Positions 16,796-25,673 of a DNA stretch of 64,000 nt are shown in pieces. Each line of letters begins with the position of its first letter. Position 1 is the first letter of the stretch. The translations under genes were made by a program, and so were the position numbers. The notes below the pieces were generated by a model that was given only the letters and a program-made list of their open reading frames with translations, made no database searches and was not told the origin of the DNA. Source of the stretch: Bradyrhizobium sp. CB1650 (lineage in GTDB: Bacteria > Pseudomonadota > Alphaproteobacteria > Rhizobiales > Xanthobacteraceae); assembly GCF_029761915.1 (NCBI RefSeq), contig NZ_CP121695.1, positions 6,415,501 to 6,479,500 on the forward strand. Reading direction: 5' to 3'.

Positions 16796-16936
16796 AACCC
16801 GCGCACTCGATTCATGAGCACACGCCCTGGTCTTCGCCCGGACCCCCGCCACGATAGCATCGTGCTGGTGTTTTGCCCGACGTGTCAACGTCGTCGCGGC
16901 GTAAAATGTCATAGCTGCGCGCCGCCTCGCGGCAGC
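16796..16936. repeat. Interspersed repeat, copy A, with a 25-bp piece matching the 20.6-kb dehydrogenase gene
   Basis: Positions 16819-16905 are identical over 87 bp to 20409-20495. Inside are two hairpins, CACGAT-AGC-ATCGTG and CGACGT-GTCA-ACGTCG. Directly after the repeat, 16911-16935 is identical over 25 bp to 21057-21081, inside the dehydrogenase gene, so this copy looks like a duplicate of the 20.4-21.1 kb region with the middle deleted. The gap 16592-17034 holds only this element and the upstream region of the efflux gene. Confidence 0.8.
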
Positions 16937-17034
16937 TTGAAGAGGAGATCCCGGTCGGCTATTGGGCGAGACCGGTTGGAACCAGCGGGCGGGAGCGAGC
17001 TTGACCGATCACGATCGTCGTTCTCGAGCACACA

Positions 17035-18585
17035 ATGGTTGGGTTCACACGGCCGCCCTGCGACGCGGGCGTCATCCAGGCGGCAATTTGTTCTGACACG
17101 ACACTGCCGCAACGACGCAAGCGGCTGACGCTGGCGGCGAGCATTGTCGGATCCAGCATGGCGTTCCTCGACGGCTCGGTCGTGAATATCGCGCTACCCG
17201 CAATCCAAGAGGCGCTGCATTCGGATGCGGCAGCAACGCAGTGGATCGTCAACGCCTACATGCTGCTGCTGGGTTCGCTCGTGCTGATCGGTGGCTCGGC
17301 CGCCGATCTTTACGGTCGGCGCCGGATCTTTGTTCTTGGCCTTACCGTCTTCACCGCTGCCTCCGTCGTTTGCGGGCTCTCGCCAAATATTGCGGCGCTC
17401 ATCGTCAGCCGCGCGGTTCAAGGCTTGGGCGCGGCGCTGTTGATGCCGGCTAGTCTCGCAATGTTGGGGGCAAGTTTCGACGAGCGCGAGCGGAACCAGG
17501 CAATCGGGACATGGGCAGGCGCAGGTGCACTGATGTTGGCGGCAGGCCCGCCGCTCGGTGGCTGGCTGGTCGATCAGGTCTCGTGGCGGGCGATCTTCCT
17601 CCTCAATGTCCCGCTCGCCATTGCCGCGGCTGGACTTGCGCTTCGCTTCGCCTGCGAGAGCAGCGATCCCCACGCGAAGCAACTCGACTGGAGCGGCGCT
17701 GTCACAGTCGCAATTGGCCTCGCTGCGATCACGTGGGGTCTCAGTGCCGTTCCGGCGGCGGGATTTCGCGACAAGGCAGTGCTGGCCGTCCTCGGCGTGG
17801 GAACTGGATTCCTTGCTTTGTTCGTCGCGATCGAAGCCCGACTCCGCGAATGGGCGATGATGCCGCTGTCGCTTTATCGATCTCGCAATTTCTCCGCAAT
17901 GAATGCCCTGACGTTGTTGCTCTACTTTGCCCTCGGAGGTGCGCTCTATTATCTGCCGTTCGGCCTGATCCGTCTCGGCGGCTACTCCGCGACGCAAGCC
18001 GGCGCGGCGTTGTTGCCGTTTGCCTTGATCATGGGTTTCGGCGCGTCATTCGCCGGCACTCTCACCGATCGTTTGGGACCGCGGTCGCTGCTCACGACCG
18101 GGCCCATCATCGCGGCGTGCGGCTTGGCGATGCTCGCTTCGGCCGATTTCAGGCAGTCATTTTGGGTTGGCGTGTTTCCGCCGATGGTCCTGTTGGGTGT
18201 CGGCATGGCAATCACGGTTCCGCCGCTGACCTCGACCGTGATGGGAGCCGCCGGCAAAGCTCACGCCGGCATTGCTTCGGGCATCAATAACGCAGTCGCG
18301 CGAATAGCTGGCCTGCTCGCGGTCGCAGCGCTGGGGGCAGCGCTGTTTGCAAGCTTTTCATATCATCTTGTCGGACCGACGCTCGCACAGACCAACGAAG
18401 CCATGACTGCCGTCATGTCCGGACGGCCCGGTGTTGATGAAGCGGCGATCGCCGCCTTTGCACGAGCGCTGCGCGCCATCATGCTGGTGACCGCAATTTG
18501 CGCCGCACTCGCCGGTCTCATTGGCTGGCTCTGGACCGAGCCGAAGGGCGCCCATGCGAGTGTCCGAAATGCTGCCGCCAAGTGA
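17035..18585 (+). CDS. MFS drug efflux pump, DHA2 (14-helix) type
   Basis: A 516-residue inner-membrane protein with about 14 hydrophobic segments, the plan of EmrB/QacA-type proton-coupled exporters. Visible motifs are FLDGSVVNIALP in helix 1, GSAADLYGRRRIF (the DxxGRR loop), RAVQGLGAALLMP in helix 4 and AGPPLGGWLV in helix 5 (motif C, characteristic of exporters). No membrane-fusion partner is encoded next to it. The start is uncertain: ATG at 17035 lacks a ribosome binding site, and the first certain residues are around RKRLTLAAS. Substrate unknown. Confidence 0.82.
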   Translation: MVGFTRPPCDAGVIQAAICSDTTLPQRRKRLTLAASIVGSSMAFLDGSVVNIALPAIQEALHSDAAATQWIVNAYMLLLGSLVLIGGSAADLYGRRRIFVLGLTVFTAASVVCGLSPNIAALIVSRAVQGLGAALLMPASLAMLGASFDERERNQAIGTWAGAGALMLAAGPPLGGWLVDQVSWRAIFLLNVPLAIAAAGLALRFACESSDPHAKQLDWSGAVTVAIGLAAITWGLSAVPAAGFRDKAVLAVLGVGTGFLALFVAIEARLREWAMMPLSLYRSRNFSAMNALTLLLYFALGGALYYLPFGLIRLGGYSATQAGAALLPFALIMGFGASFAGTLTDRLGPRSLLTTGPIIAACGLAMLASADFRQSFWVGVFPPMVLLGVGMAITVPPLTSTVMGAAGKAHAGIASGINNAVARIAGLLAVAALGAALFASFSYHLVGPTLAQTNEAMTAVMSGRPGVDEAAIAAFARALRAIMLVTAICAALAGLIGWLWTEPKGAHASVRNAAAK

Positions 18586-18744
18586 CGCAGTGGCAGGGCC
18601 ACTACCGTCGCGCGCCTTTTCCATTGTCTCGTCGACCCGTACGCCGAGATCAGCTTATGTAAGCTTGAAGGCCCGCGCCGATGTTCAGCGAGCGGCTGCA
18701 CTGTTCGATGGCTTCTTCATATTGGCGGAGATGCAGGTGGGCTC

Positions 18745-18832
18745 AAAAGGCGAAATGCCGGAGTTGCCTGCGTAAGTCTGCCTTATCCTAGAGGCGGATA
18801 TCGCGCATTCATGAGCACACGCTCTGGTTTTG
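18745..18832. repeat. Interspersed repeat, copy B
   Basis: The block AAAAGGCGAAATGCCGGAGT through TAAGTCTGCC at 18745-18782 matches 20349-20386 with a single change, and TCGCGCATTCATGAGCACAC (18801-18820) matches the join into copies A and C. This copy stops soon after CACACGCTCTGG, so it carries the left part of the element only. It fills most of the gap after the efflux gene (18586-18846). Confidence 0.7.
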
Positions 18833-18846
18833 CGGCACCCGCGAAT

Positions 18847-19293
18847 CTATTCTCTAACGAAGATATGAGACTTTATCTTCCACTGTCCGTCGGGTTGGCG
18901 TTCAAGGAGTCTCACAGTGCTGCCAGAAATTGGCGCCGCCTTCTCATTCGCCACTAACGTGGCCGTGAAATGGGAGGTGGTATAGGCGTAATCCCCGATG
19001 GGCAACACGTCGACCAGCTCAACCTTGTGATTTCTGACGCTTCTTCCCCGCCCAGCAAAGAAATCACGGATTGCCAAAGGGCCGGTGACGGGCTGCGCAC
19101 CAGGCGGCATCAATCTGCCGTCAGCGGTATACAATGGAAGTAGGGCATCGAAGTCTGCGTTGTTGATGGCGGCATCCCACTTGGCAGCCGCCGAGGAAAT
19201 TTCGTCGGCAAGTGGGTCTGCCCCCGCATGACCAACGCAGGCACAAGCAAAGATCAACAGCATGACGTATGAACGAAGAGAAGGGCGGCTCAT
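18847..19293 (-). CDS. Exported NTF2-like (SgcJ/DUF4440-type) protein
   Basis: A 148-residue protein with a signal peptide (1-25, ending GHAGA) and one cone-shaped NTF2-like domain. Typical pieces are AAKWDAAINNADFDALLPLYTADGRLMPPG, followed by the GPLAIRDFF helix and the closing strand DGQWKIKSHIF. Members of this group are small ligand-binding or isomerase-like proteins in the periplasm. No catalytic residue pattern can be assigned. It stands alone, tail to tail with the efflux gene. Confidence 0.8.
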   Translation of the reverse strand: MSRPSLRSYVMLLIFACACVGHAGADPLADEISSAAAKWDAAINNADFDALLPLYTADGRLMPPGAQPVTGPLAIRDFFAGRGRSVRNHKVELVDVLPIGDYAYTTSHFTATLVANEKAAPISGSTVRLLERQPDGQWKIKSHIFVRE

Positions 19294-19418
19294 CTTTGCC
19301 TCCTTTGGCTGAGATGCTTGGGTTTAGCCGAGGTGCTTAGCGCATGAGCGCATTCGCAAACGGTACCGCTGAGGGAAGCTGAGCCACTAGTGCAAAAAGT
19401 GGACTGGAGAAAATGTCG

Positions 19419-20111
19419 TTAGCCGGCTGAGACTTGATTTGCTACCGCAGGCGCCTCATTGGCATATTTGCTGCGTGGGAACCAAGTGCGCATGCTGTTC
19501 ACAAGATGCTTGGAACCGTCGATCTCGATTTTGCCGAGCTCACGCGCCCGTAGCAGCGGCATCTCGCCTATGAAAATCTGCACAAGCGTCAGCAGACTCG
19601 CGTAGAGGCTGATGTCGACCTCGAAGCCGGGATCTTCCCAGCAGAGATCGGCTTCCTCCTTGTTCACAACAAACCACCAGCGCTTTGGCCGAGCGTCCGC
19701 AATCTCGATGTACAGCACGAAGGCGCATGGAATGTGTTTTAGATCGAACGAACGGCGCATATTCCACATGAGCCGGCCCGCGTGGAGTTCGTTGGGCGTG
19801 AGCTGGCTGCGCGCCCACCTGTGGCCCCAATGGCCCAATGCATCGATAATTGGCCGGGCTTCTCTGGCGGCTTGGGTTGGATGGTACTCCCAATGCCCAT
19901 TGTCGCCTGATTGGCGTGAGATTAGCCCGGCTTCTTCTAGCGTTTGAAGGCGCTTGGAGAGGAGGGTCGGCGACATCTGGGGGATGCCCCGGCGAAGCTG
20001 GTTGAAGTGGCAGGACCCTAGCAACAACTCGCGGAGCACGAGCGGAGTCCACCGCTCCGTGAGAATTTCCGCAGCTTTGGCTACGGGGCAAAATGATCCA
20101 TAGCCTTTCAT
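19419..20111 (-). CDS. HxlR-type regulator with a C-terminal SCP2-like domain
   Basis: A 230-residue protein. Residues 1-105 are an HxlR winged helix (FCPVAKAAEILTERWTPLVLRELL, then LLSKRLQTLEEAGLI). Residues 120-225 form a second domain with the pattern of SCP2-like ligand-binding domains often fused to HxlR regulators. Such proteins respond to small hydrophobic or oxidised ligands, often through a cysteine near the N-terminus; C8 is in that place. ATG at 20111 was preferred because the family begins with this FCPVA segment, though its ribosome binding site is poor and the open frame extends to 20252. The target genes are not evident. Confidence 0.78.
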   Translation of the reverse strand: MKGYGSFCPVAKAAEILTERWTPLVLRELLLGSCHFNQLRRGIPQMSPTLLSKRLQTLEEAGLISRQSGDNGHWEYHPTQAAREARPIIDALGHWGHRWARSQLTPNELHAGRLMWNMRRSFDLKHIPCAFVLYIEIADARPKRWWFVVNKEEADLCWEDPGFEVDISLYASLLTLVQIFIGEMPLLRARELGKIEIDGSKHLVNSMRTWFPRSKYANEAPAVANQVSAG

Positions 20112-20348
20112 GGCGAGAACTTTAGCATCACGAGAGCCACCAAGGTAGTCCAGTTTCTGAACTAGGGGCGGCACCAGTATCGAGGCTCTCCCGCTGCGCG
20201 CGAGTTCTTGGGACGGGTGCAAAATGCCGCACTTTGAGGGCCGGCCACCCACCCCAGCGCTGATCGCCTGCGGTTCCTGGTCATCTGCAAAAGCAGTCAG
20301 TGCCGCATCAAAGCTAAATGCTCATGCAGTTGGTCGGGGTTGGGGTCC

Positions 20349-20510
20349 AAAAGGCGAAACGCCGGAGTTGCCTGCGTAAGTCTGCCTCACCCATCGCGCA
20401 TTCATGCGCACACGCCCTGGTCTTCGCCCGGACCCCCGCCACGATAGCATCGTGCTGGTGTTTTGCCCGACGTGTCAACGTCGTCGCGGCGTAAATGTCG
20501 TCGCGACGCA
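20349..20510. repeat. Interspersed repeat, copy C (most complete)
   Basis: This copy joins the left block shared with copy B (20349-20386) and the right block shared with copy A (20409-20495). The following stretch, about 20510-20600, with CTACTTTGCATGGGGTTGTT, also belongs to repeats common in Bradyrhizobium as far as I recall. The gap 20112-20609 has no other content. Confidence 0.75.
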
Positions 20511-20609
20511 GCTCGAAAAACCCCTGCCCGGCCAAGGCCATTTCTACTTTGCATGGGGTTGTTTTCGCGTTTTTGTTCTGAGCTCCCATGGGCGAGCCGA
20601 GGAAACCGC

Positions 20610-21671
20610 TCAACTCCCCTGCAATATCTCCGCGATCGCGGCCCCCGCCGCGATCGTGCCGAGCTTGCCGCCGAGATCGCGCGTGGCCTTGCCGGCCGCG
20701 ATTGACTTCGCCACTGCAGCCTCGATCGCGCTTGCCGCCTCCTCGTAGCGCACCGCACCGCTCTTCTCGCCGTGCCAGGCCAGCAGCAGCGCGGTCGACA
20801 GGATCAGCGAGACCGGATTGGCGACGTCCTGCCCGGCAATGTCGGGCGCCGAGCCGTGCGCGGCCTGCGCCATGGCGTGACGGGCGCCGACATTGAGCGA
20901 GCCGCCGAGACCGAGGCTGCCGGACAATTCCGCGGTGAGGTCGGAGAGAATGTCGCCGAACATGTTGGTGGCGACGATGACGTCGAAACGCTCAGGGTTG
21001 CGCACGACATGCGCCATCATGGCATCGACCAGGATGTCGTCGACCGCAAGACCCGGATAGCTGCGCGCCGCCTCGCGGCAGATCTCCAAAAACATCCCGT
21101 CGCCGATCTTGAGCACATTGGCCTTGTGCACGATGGTGAGATGCTTCCGCCGCTTCATCGCCAGCCGGCAGGCCGCGTGCGCGATGCGCTCGCAGCACAT
21201 GCGCGTGATCCGGCGCAGCGAGATCACTACGTCGGGCGTGACCAGCATCTCGCCATTGCCCTCTTCCATGTTGCGATCGGCGTAAAACCCTTCGGTGTTC
21301 TCCCGCACCACGACGAGATCGAATTCGCCGAGCCGACCGGGCCGGCCGGGATAGGTGCGCGCGGGCCGGACATTGGCGAAGAGGTCGAGGCTCTTGCGGA
21401 AGTAGCGTGACGGGTTGATCTCGCCGCGCGCCTCGTCCTTGAAGTCGAAGGTCGCGGTGGGACCGAGGATCAAGCCGTCGGCCGCGCGCACCACGTCCAG
21501 CAGCCCGCCCTGCACGGTCGTGCCGAACTCTTTGAGGCTGGCGTGACCGATCGGGTGCTCTTCCAACCGCAGATCGAGCTGGAAACGTTCGGACGCCACG
21601 CGCAGCACGCCGGTGGTCGCGGCGGTGATCTCGGGTCCAATGCCGTCACCCGGCAGCACGACAATATGCAT
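20610..21671 (-). CDS. Isocitrate/isopropylmalate dehydrogenase family protein
   Basis: A 353-residue NAD(P)-dependent beta-decarboxylating dehydrogenase. The N-terminal VVLPGDGIGPEIT, the substrate loop NVRPARTYPG, the RENTEGFYADRN segment, the active-site lysine in VHKANVLKIGDG, and the metal-binding aspartates in VDAMMAHVVRNPERFDVIVATNMFGDILSD are all present. The serine-containing helix typical of NADP isocitrate dehydrogenase is not matched exactly, so tartrate/malate or homoisocitrate-type substrates remain possible. It is divergent from a DHA2 efflux gene. Confidence 0.82.
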   Translation of the reverse strand: MHIVVLPGDGIGPEITAATTGVLRVASERFQLDLRLEEHPIGHASLKEFGTTVQGGLLDVVRAADGLILGPTATFDFKDEARGEINPSRYFRKSLDLFANVRPARTYPGRPGRLGEFDLVVVRENTEGFYADRNMEEGNGEMLVTPDVVISLRRITRMCCERIAHAACRLAMKRRKHLTIVHKANVLKIGDGMFLEICREAARSYPGLAVDDILVDAMMAHVVRNPERFDVIVATNMFGDILSDLTAELSGSLGLGGSLNVGARHAMAQAAHGSAPDIAGQDVANPVSLILSTALLLAWHGEKSGAVRYEEAASAIEAAVAKSIAAGKATRDLGGKLGTIAAGAAIAEILQGS

Positions 21672-21747
21672 CGATCATCCCCTAAGGTCCGCCGATCGGA
21701 TCATACGCCATGACGCGCGATCATCGCCCGATCTTCGCGCATACACC

Positions 21748-21757
21748 GCATGCATGC
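21748..21757. promoter_or_regulatory. Short palindrome between divergent genes
   Basis: GCATGCATGC is a perfect 10-bp palindrome, followed by ATATGC, in the 167-bp gap between the dehydrogenase and the efflux pump. It could be an operator for either. Short palindromes arise by chance, so support is weak. Confidence 0.25.
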
Positions 21758-21838
21758 ATATGCCTGTGGCAGGCCATCCAGCCGTAGTACATGCCGGAAA
21801 CACCATTGACGCCATGCCGCCGGAGAAAGCGCGAGGCA

Positions 21839-23227
21839 ATGACAATCACGTTACCCGCGGCTGCGCGCGAACCCGCCCAGCCCATTGCCGACGGCCTGCC
21901 GGCCGAGCGCCGGCGCTGGGCGATTGCCGCGATCTTCACCGCGCTGGCGATGGCTTCGCTCGACACCGCGATTGCCAACATCGCCCTGCCCGCCATCGCC
22001 GCCGATCTGCATGTCAGCCCGGAGCAGTCGGTCTGGGTGGTCAATGTCTACCAGATCGCACTGGTGGCGACGCTGCTGCCGCTCGGCGCACTCGGCGAGA
22101 TCGTCGGCCATCAGCGCATCTATCTCGGCGGCCTCGTGCTGTTCACCATCGCCTCGCTGTTCTGCGCGGTAGCATGGTCGCTGCCGAGCCTGTTGGTGGC
22201 GCGCACACTGCAAGGGCTCGGCGCGAGCGGCATCATGAGCGTCAACACGGCGCTGGTGCGCTACGTCTACCCCGGCCGGATGCAGGGCCGCGGCTTCGGC
22301 CACAACGCGCTCGTGGTCGCGACCGCCTTCACCTTCGGGCCGTCGATCGCGTCCGCCATCCTCGCCATCGGCCCGTGGCCGTGGCTGTTCGCGGTCAACA
22401 TTCCCTTCGGCCTCGTCGCGATCGGCATCGGCTTCACGATGCTGCCGAAGACGCCGCGGGCGGACCACGGCTTCGACTTTCTCGGCGCGCTTCTTGCCGC
22501 GATCTGCCTCGGCCTGTTCATCACCGGGATCGGCAGCGCGGCGCACAACCTCTCGCCCGCCCTCGTCGTGGCCGAGTTGGTCACCGCTCTCGTGCTCGGC
22601 GTGATCCTGACGCGCCGTCATGTCGACCATCCCGCGCCGATGCTGCCGATCGACCTGTTCAGCCGGCCGATGTTCGCGCTGTCCGCGGCAACCGCGGTCT
22701 GCTCCTTCGCCGTGCAAGGCCTCGCCTTCGTCTCCCTGCCGTTCTATTTCGAGGACGTGCTCGGCCGCTCGCAGGTCGAGACCGGCTTCTTCATGACGCC
22801 ATGGCCGCTGGTGGTCGGCATCATGGCGCCGATCGCCGGCCGCCTCTCCGATCGCCACGCGGTCGGGCTGTTAGGGGGCATCGGCCTCGTGCTGCTCGGC
22901 ATCGGCATGGCACTGCTTGCCCTGCTGCCGGCCAATCCGAGCATCCCCGACATCATCTGGCGGATGGTGATCTGCGGCATGGGCTTCGGGTTCTTCCAGG
23001 CGCCCAACATGAAGGCGGTGATGGGGAGCGCGCCGCCGCACCGGAGCGGCAGCGCTTCCGGCATTGTCGCCACCGCACGCCTGACCGGCCAGACCACCGG
23101 CGCAGCGCTCGCCGCGCTCTGCTTCGAGCTCGCCGGCCACAACGGGGCGACGATGGCGCTGGCGCTCGGCGCAGGCTTTGCCGCGCTCGGCAGCGTCATG
23201 AGCTTCCTGCGCCTCGCGGTGAAATAG
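21839..23227 (+). CDS. MFS transporter, DHA2 (14-helix) efflux type
   Basis: A 462-residue inner-membrane exporter. Helix 1 has SLDTAIANIALPAIAADL, helix 4 RTLQGLGASGIMSVN, and a late GRLSDRHAVGLLGG loop. The DxxGRR loop after helix 2 is altered to GEIVGHQRIYLGG, unlike the pump at 17035. GGAGAAA about 11 nt upstream supports the start. No fusion-protein gene is nearby. The two DHA2 proteins in the window are clearly different, not recent duplicates. Confidence 0.82.
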   Translation: MTITLPAAAREPAQPIADGLPAERRRWAIAAIFTALAMASLDTAIANIALPAIAADLHVSPEQSVWVVNVYQIALVATLLPLGALGEIVGHQRIYLGGLVLFTIASLFCAVAWSLPSLLVARTLQGLGASGIMSVNTALVRYVYPGRMQGRGFGHNALVVATAFTFGPSIASAILAIGPWPWLFAVNIPFGLVAIGIGFTMLPKTPRADHGFDFLGALLAAICLGLFITGIGSAAHNLSPALVVAELVTALVLGVILTRRHVDHPAPMLPIDLFSRPMFALSAATAVCSFAVQGLAFVSLPFYFEDVLGRSQVETGFFMTPWPLVVGIMAPIAGRLSDRHAVGLLGGIGLVLLGIGMALLALLPANPSIPDIIWRMVICGMGFGFFQAPNMKAVMGSAPPHRSGSASGIVATARLTGQTTGAALAALCFELAGHNGATMALALGAGFAALGSVMSFLRLAVK

Positions 23228-23281
23228 AGCGGCCAGCAGCGCGAGAAGCGCCCGCGGTTGTCTGGAGATCAGGCCAGATTT

Positions 23282-24886
23282 TCAGGCCGTTCTCGCGTCA
23301 GCGATCACGGCATTTGCTATCGGGTCGTCCAGCGCGGCCAGACGGGTATCGATGGCTTCGATGACCTTGCGCGAGAATGGTCCGAGATGCGCATAGGCCG
23401 CGATCATCTGCACGGCGATGCGCGCCGATGACGTGTCGCGCTTGGCGCAGTTCAGAAACGTCTGCCAGAGCGGTCCGCGCGCCTCCGGAATTGCCGTGAC
23501 CACACGGTGCACGGTCTCCATCGCCCCAATCTTTGCACGGATATCGCCCTCGGCCAGTTCGTGGCGCTGTTTCGATCGGTCGAGCAGTGTCATCAGGCGA
23601 TCGACACGCCTCGCATAGGCCGCGGGGCTGTAGACGTGCTCCAGCACCCGCTTGTAGTCCGTCAGGATCTCGCGCAGCGGGCGGACCGGATCGAAGTTGA
23701 TTCCGCTCGTGCACTGATCGGCGCCGATGGTCGGCGCCACATCGTGGCCCGGATGCAGCCGGCCTTCGCGCTCCAGGCGGCGCGTGAGCTGCGTGTTCGG
23801 CAAGGCGTAGAGCAGGCCGACCATGCAGACGGGAATGGCGGCCTCCTCGATGAAGTCGATCATGGCCTCCGCCATCGAGACCTTCTCGTTGTCGAAGCCG
23901 ACGATGAAGCCCGCGGTGACCAGCATGCCGGCGGCGTAGATCTTGTGGATGCTCTCGGCGATGTTGCGCCTCGTGTTCTGCTTCTTCCGCATCGCGACGA
24001 GCGTCGCGGGATCCGGGCTCTCGATGCCGACGAAGATACCGAAGAAATTGGCCGCACCCATCAGGTCCAGCAGTTCCTGGTCGTCGGCCAGGTTGACCGA
24101 GGCTTCGGTGGAAAACTCAAAGGGATAGCCGTGGGCGCGCTGCCATTCGGCGAGTTGGGGAAGGAACTGCCTGAGCGACTTCTTGTTGCCGATGAAGTTG
24201 TCGTCGACGAAGTCGAGATGGCCGCGATAGCCCATCTGGTAGAGCGTCTCGAGCTCGACGAACATCTGCGCGTTCGTCTTGGTGCGCGGGACGCGCCCGT
24301 AGAGCTCGATGATGTCGCAGAACTCGCAGGTGAACGGACATCCGCGCGAGTACTGCACACCGAGATAGAGATAGTCTTCGAATTTGAGCAGGTCGAAACG
24401 AGGCACCGGCGTCTTGGTGACGTCGGCCTGGAATTTCGGTGCCGTGAAGACGCCGGAGCGCGCGCCGCTGTCCCAGGCCTCGATGAACGCGTCGATCACG
24501 CTCTCGGCTTCGCCGAGCACCTGAAAGTCGGCGCGCTCGTAAATGTGCGGACTCGACGTCGGATCGGGACCGCCGACGACGACCGGCTTGCCGGCGGCGC
24601 GGCACAGCTCGATCAGGCGCAACGTGTCGGCCTGTTGCGGCATCATTCCGCCCGTGAAGACGACGTCGGCCCAGGCAAGATCGTCATCACCGAAGTCCGC
24701 CGTGTTGCAGTCGATCAGACGGACCGTCCAGCTCTTCGGCAACATTGCGGCGACGGTGATCAGGCCCAGGGGCGCCGCGGGACGTCGCACCCCCATGAGC
24801 TTGCAGGATTCGCCAAAACTCCAGAAGGACTCCGCGCTGAAGAGCGGATAGAGCATCAGCACGTTGCAAGGGCGCGACACGTTCAT
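23282..24886 (-). CDS. B12-binding radical SAM protein, hopanoid C-2 methylase (HpnP)-like
   Basis: A 534-residue protein. Residues 5-150 are a cobalamin-binding domain (VVVGGPDPTS), followed by a radical SAM core with the cluster motif C183-x3-C187-x2-C190 (GCPFTCEFCDIIELYGR) and a C-terminal DUF4070-type helical region. This is the arrangement of HpnP, which methylates hopanoids at C-2, and of several paralogous methylases. No hopanoid gene is adjacent, so the substrate is not proven. The upstream gap 24887-25211 is a divergent promoter region shared with the molybdenum hydroxylase operon. Confidence 0.75.
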   Translation of the reverse strand: MNVSRPCNVLMLYPLFSAESFWSFGESCKLMGVRRPAAPLGLITVAAMLPKSWTVRLIDCNTADFGDDDLAWADVVFTGGMMPQQADTLRLIELCRAAGKPVVVGGPDPTSSPHIYERADFQVLGEAESVIDAFIEAWDSGARSGVFTAPKFQADVTKTPVPRFDLLKFEDYLYLGVQYSRGCPFTCEFCDIIELYGRVPRTKTNAQMFVELETLYQMGYRGHLDFVDDNFIGNKKSLRQFLPQLAEWQRAHGYPFEFSTEASVNLADDQELLDLMGAANFFGIFVGIESPDPATLVAMRKKQNTRRNIAESIHKIYAAGMLVTAGFIVGFDNEKVSMAEAMIDFIEEAAIPVCMVGLLYALPNTQLTRRLEREGRLHPGHDVAPTIGADQCTSGINFDPVRPLREILTDYKRVLEHVYSPAAYARRVDRLMTLLDRSKQRHELAEGDIRAKIGAMETVHRVVTAIPEARGPLWQTFLNCAKRDTSSARIAVQMIAAYAHLGPFSRKVIEAIDTRLAALDDPIANAVIADARTA

Positions 24887-25186
24887 GGAACTCCATTTTG
24901 CTTCGCCTCACTTTATCAAAGCCGCGCCATCTTGCACCCCCACAAAAGGGACAAACTGTCGCCCATTCCAATCGCGTCCGCCCAAACGTTGCCACAAATG
25001 GTGTAGTGCGTTCACAGACGGTCGGTCTGGTCAGGCAGCGTTTCCGGCAGCGACCGAGGAGGTCGCAACACCGCCCGATCCACAATCTTCCCATGCCCGC
25101 GAGAATCTTCGGCAGCTCACCCTCAGACTGTTGATTTGAACGGGTCCAATTTGCCGGACACAGTCTTCCCTGAGTCCAAATCGGTG

Positions 25187-25199
25187 GATTGGGCCAATC
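25187..25199. promoter_or_regulatory. Inverted repeat just ahead of the molybdenum hydroxylase-sox operon
   Basis: GATTGG and CCAATC flank one base, 12 bp before the first start codon of the operon. A site this close would overlap the 5-prime untranslated region and could bind a repressor. The rest of the gap 24887-25211 shows no gene; AGGGGA at 25200-25205 is the ribosome binding site. Confidence 0.3.
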
Positions 25200-25211
25200 A
25201 GGGGACTTGCG

Positions 25212-25661
25212 ATGGCAAACCTAACAATTAACGGAAAAACCTTCACGCTTGACGTCGAGCCGGATACGCCGCTGCTTTGGGCAATCCGCGAGAATGCCGG
25301 CCTGACCGGCACGAAATATGGCTGCGGCATTGCACAATGCGGCTCCTGCACCGTTCACATCGACGGCGTCGCCACCCGTTCCTGCGGCGTCTCGGTCAGC
25401 GAGGCCGAGGGCAAGGGTGTCACCACCATCGAGGGGCTTGCGAGCGGTGGCATCCTGCACAAGGTGCAGGAAGCCTGGATCGCCCAGGATGTTCCGCAAT
25501 GCGGCTATTGCCAGAGCGGCATGATCATGGCGGTGGCGGCGCTCCTGAACGAGAAGCCAAAGCCGACCGACGCCGACATCGACGAGGCCATCACCAATAT
25601 CTGCCGCTGCGGCACCTTCCAGCAGGTGCGCGAGGCGATCCACACGATCGCAAGCGCTTAA
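25212..25661 (+). CDS. (2Fe-2S) small subunit of a molybdenum hydroxylase (isoquinoline 1-oxidoreductase alpha type)
   Basis: A 149-residue electron-transfer subunit of the xanthine dehydrogenase superfamily. The plant-type cluster is bound by C38, C43, C46 and C58 ([10 protein letters not shown]...C) and the second cluster by C97, C100, C131 and C133 (CGYC and CRCG). It passes electrons from the molybdenum site to a cytochrome or other acceptor. It has no signal peptide; in this two-subunit class the small subunit is exported together with the Tat-tagged large subunit. First gene of a seven-gene unit that continues with soxF and soxXYZA. Confidence 0.88.
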   Translation: MANLTINGKTFTLDVEPDTPLLWAIRENAGLTGTKYGCGIAQCGSCTVHIDGVATRSCGVSVSEAEGKGVTTIEGLASGGILHKVQEAWIAQDVPQCGYCQSGMIMAVAALLNEKPKPTDADIDEAITNICRCGTFQQVREAIHTIASA

Positions 25662-25673
25662 AGGAGCCGCCCC

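Noticed and set aside
18586..18744. Degenerate coding sequence after the DHA2 gene
   Set aside because: Frames were short and gave no family resemblance; only the start of repeat copy B is certain.
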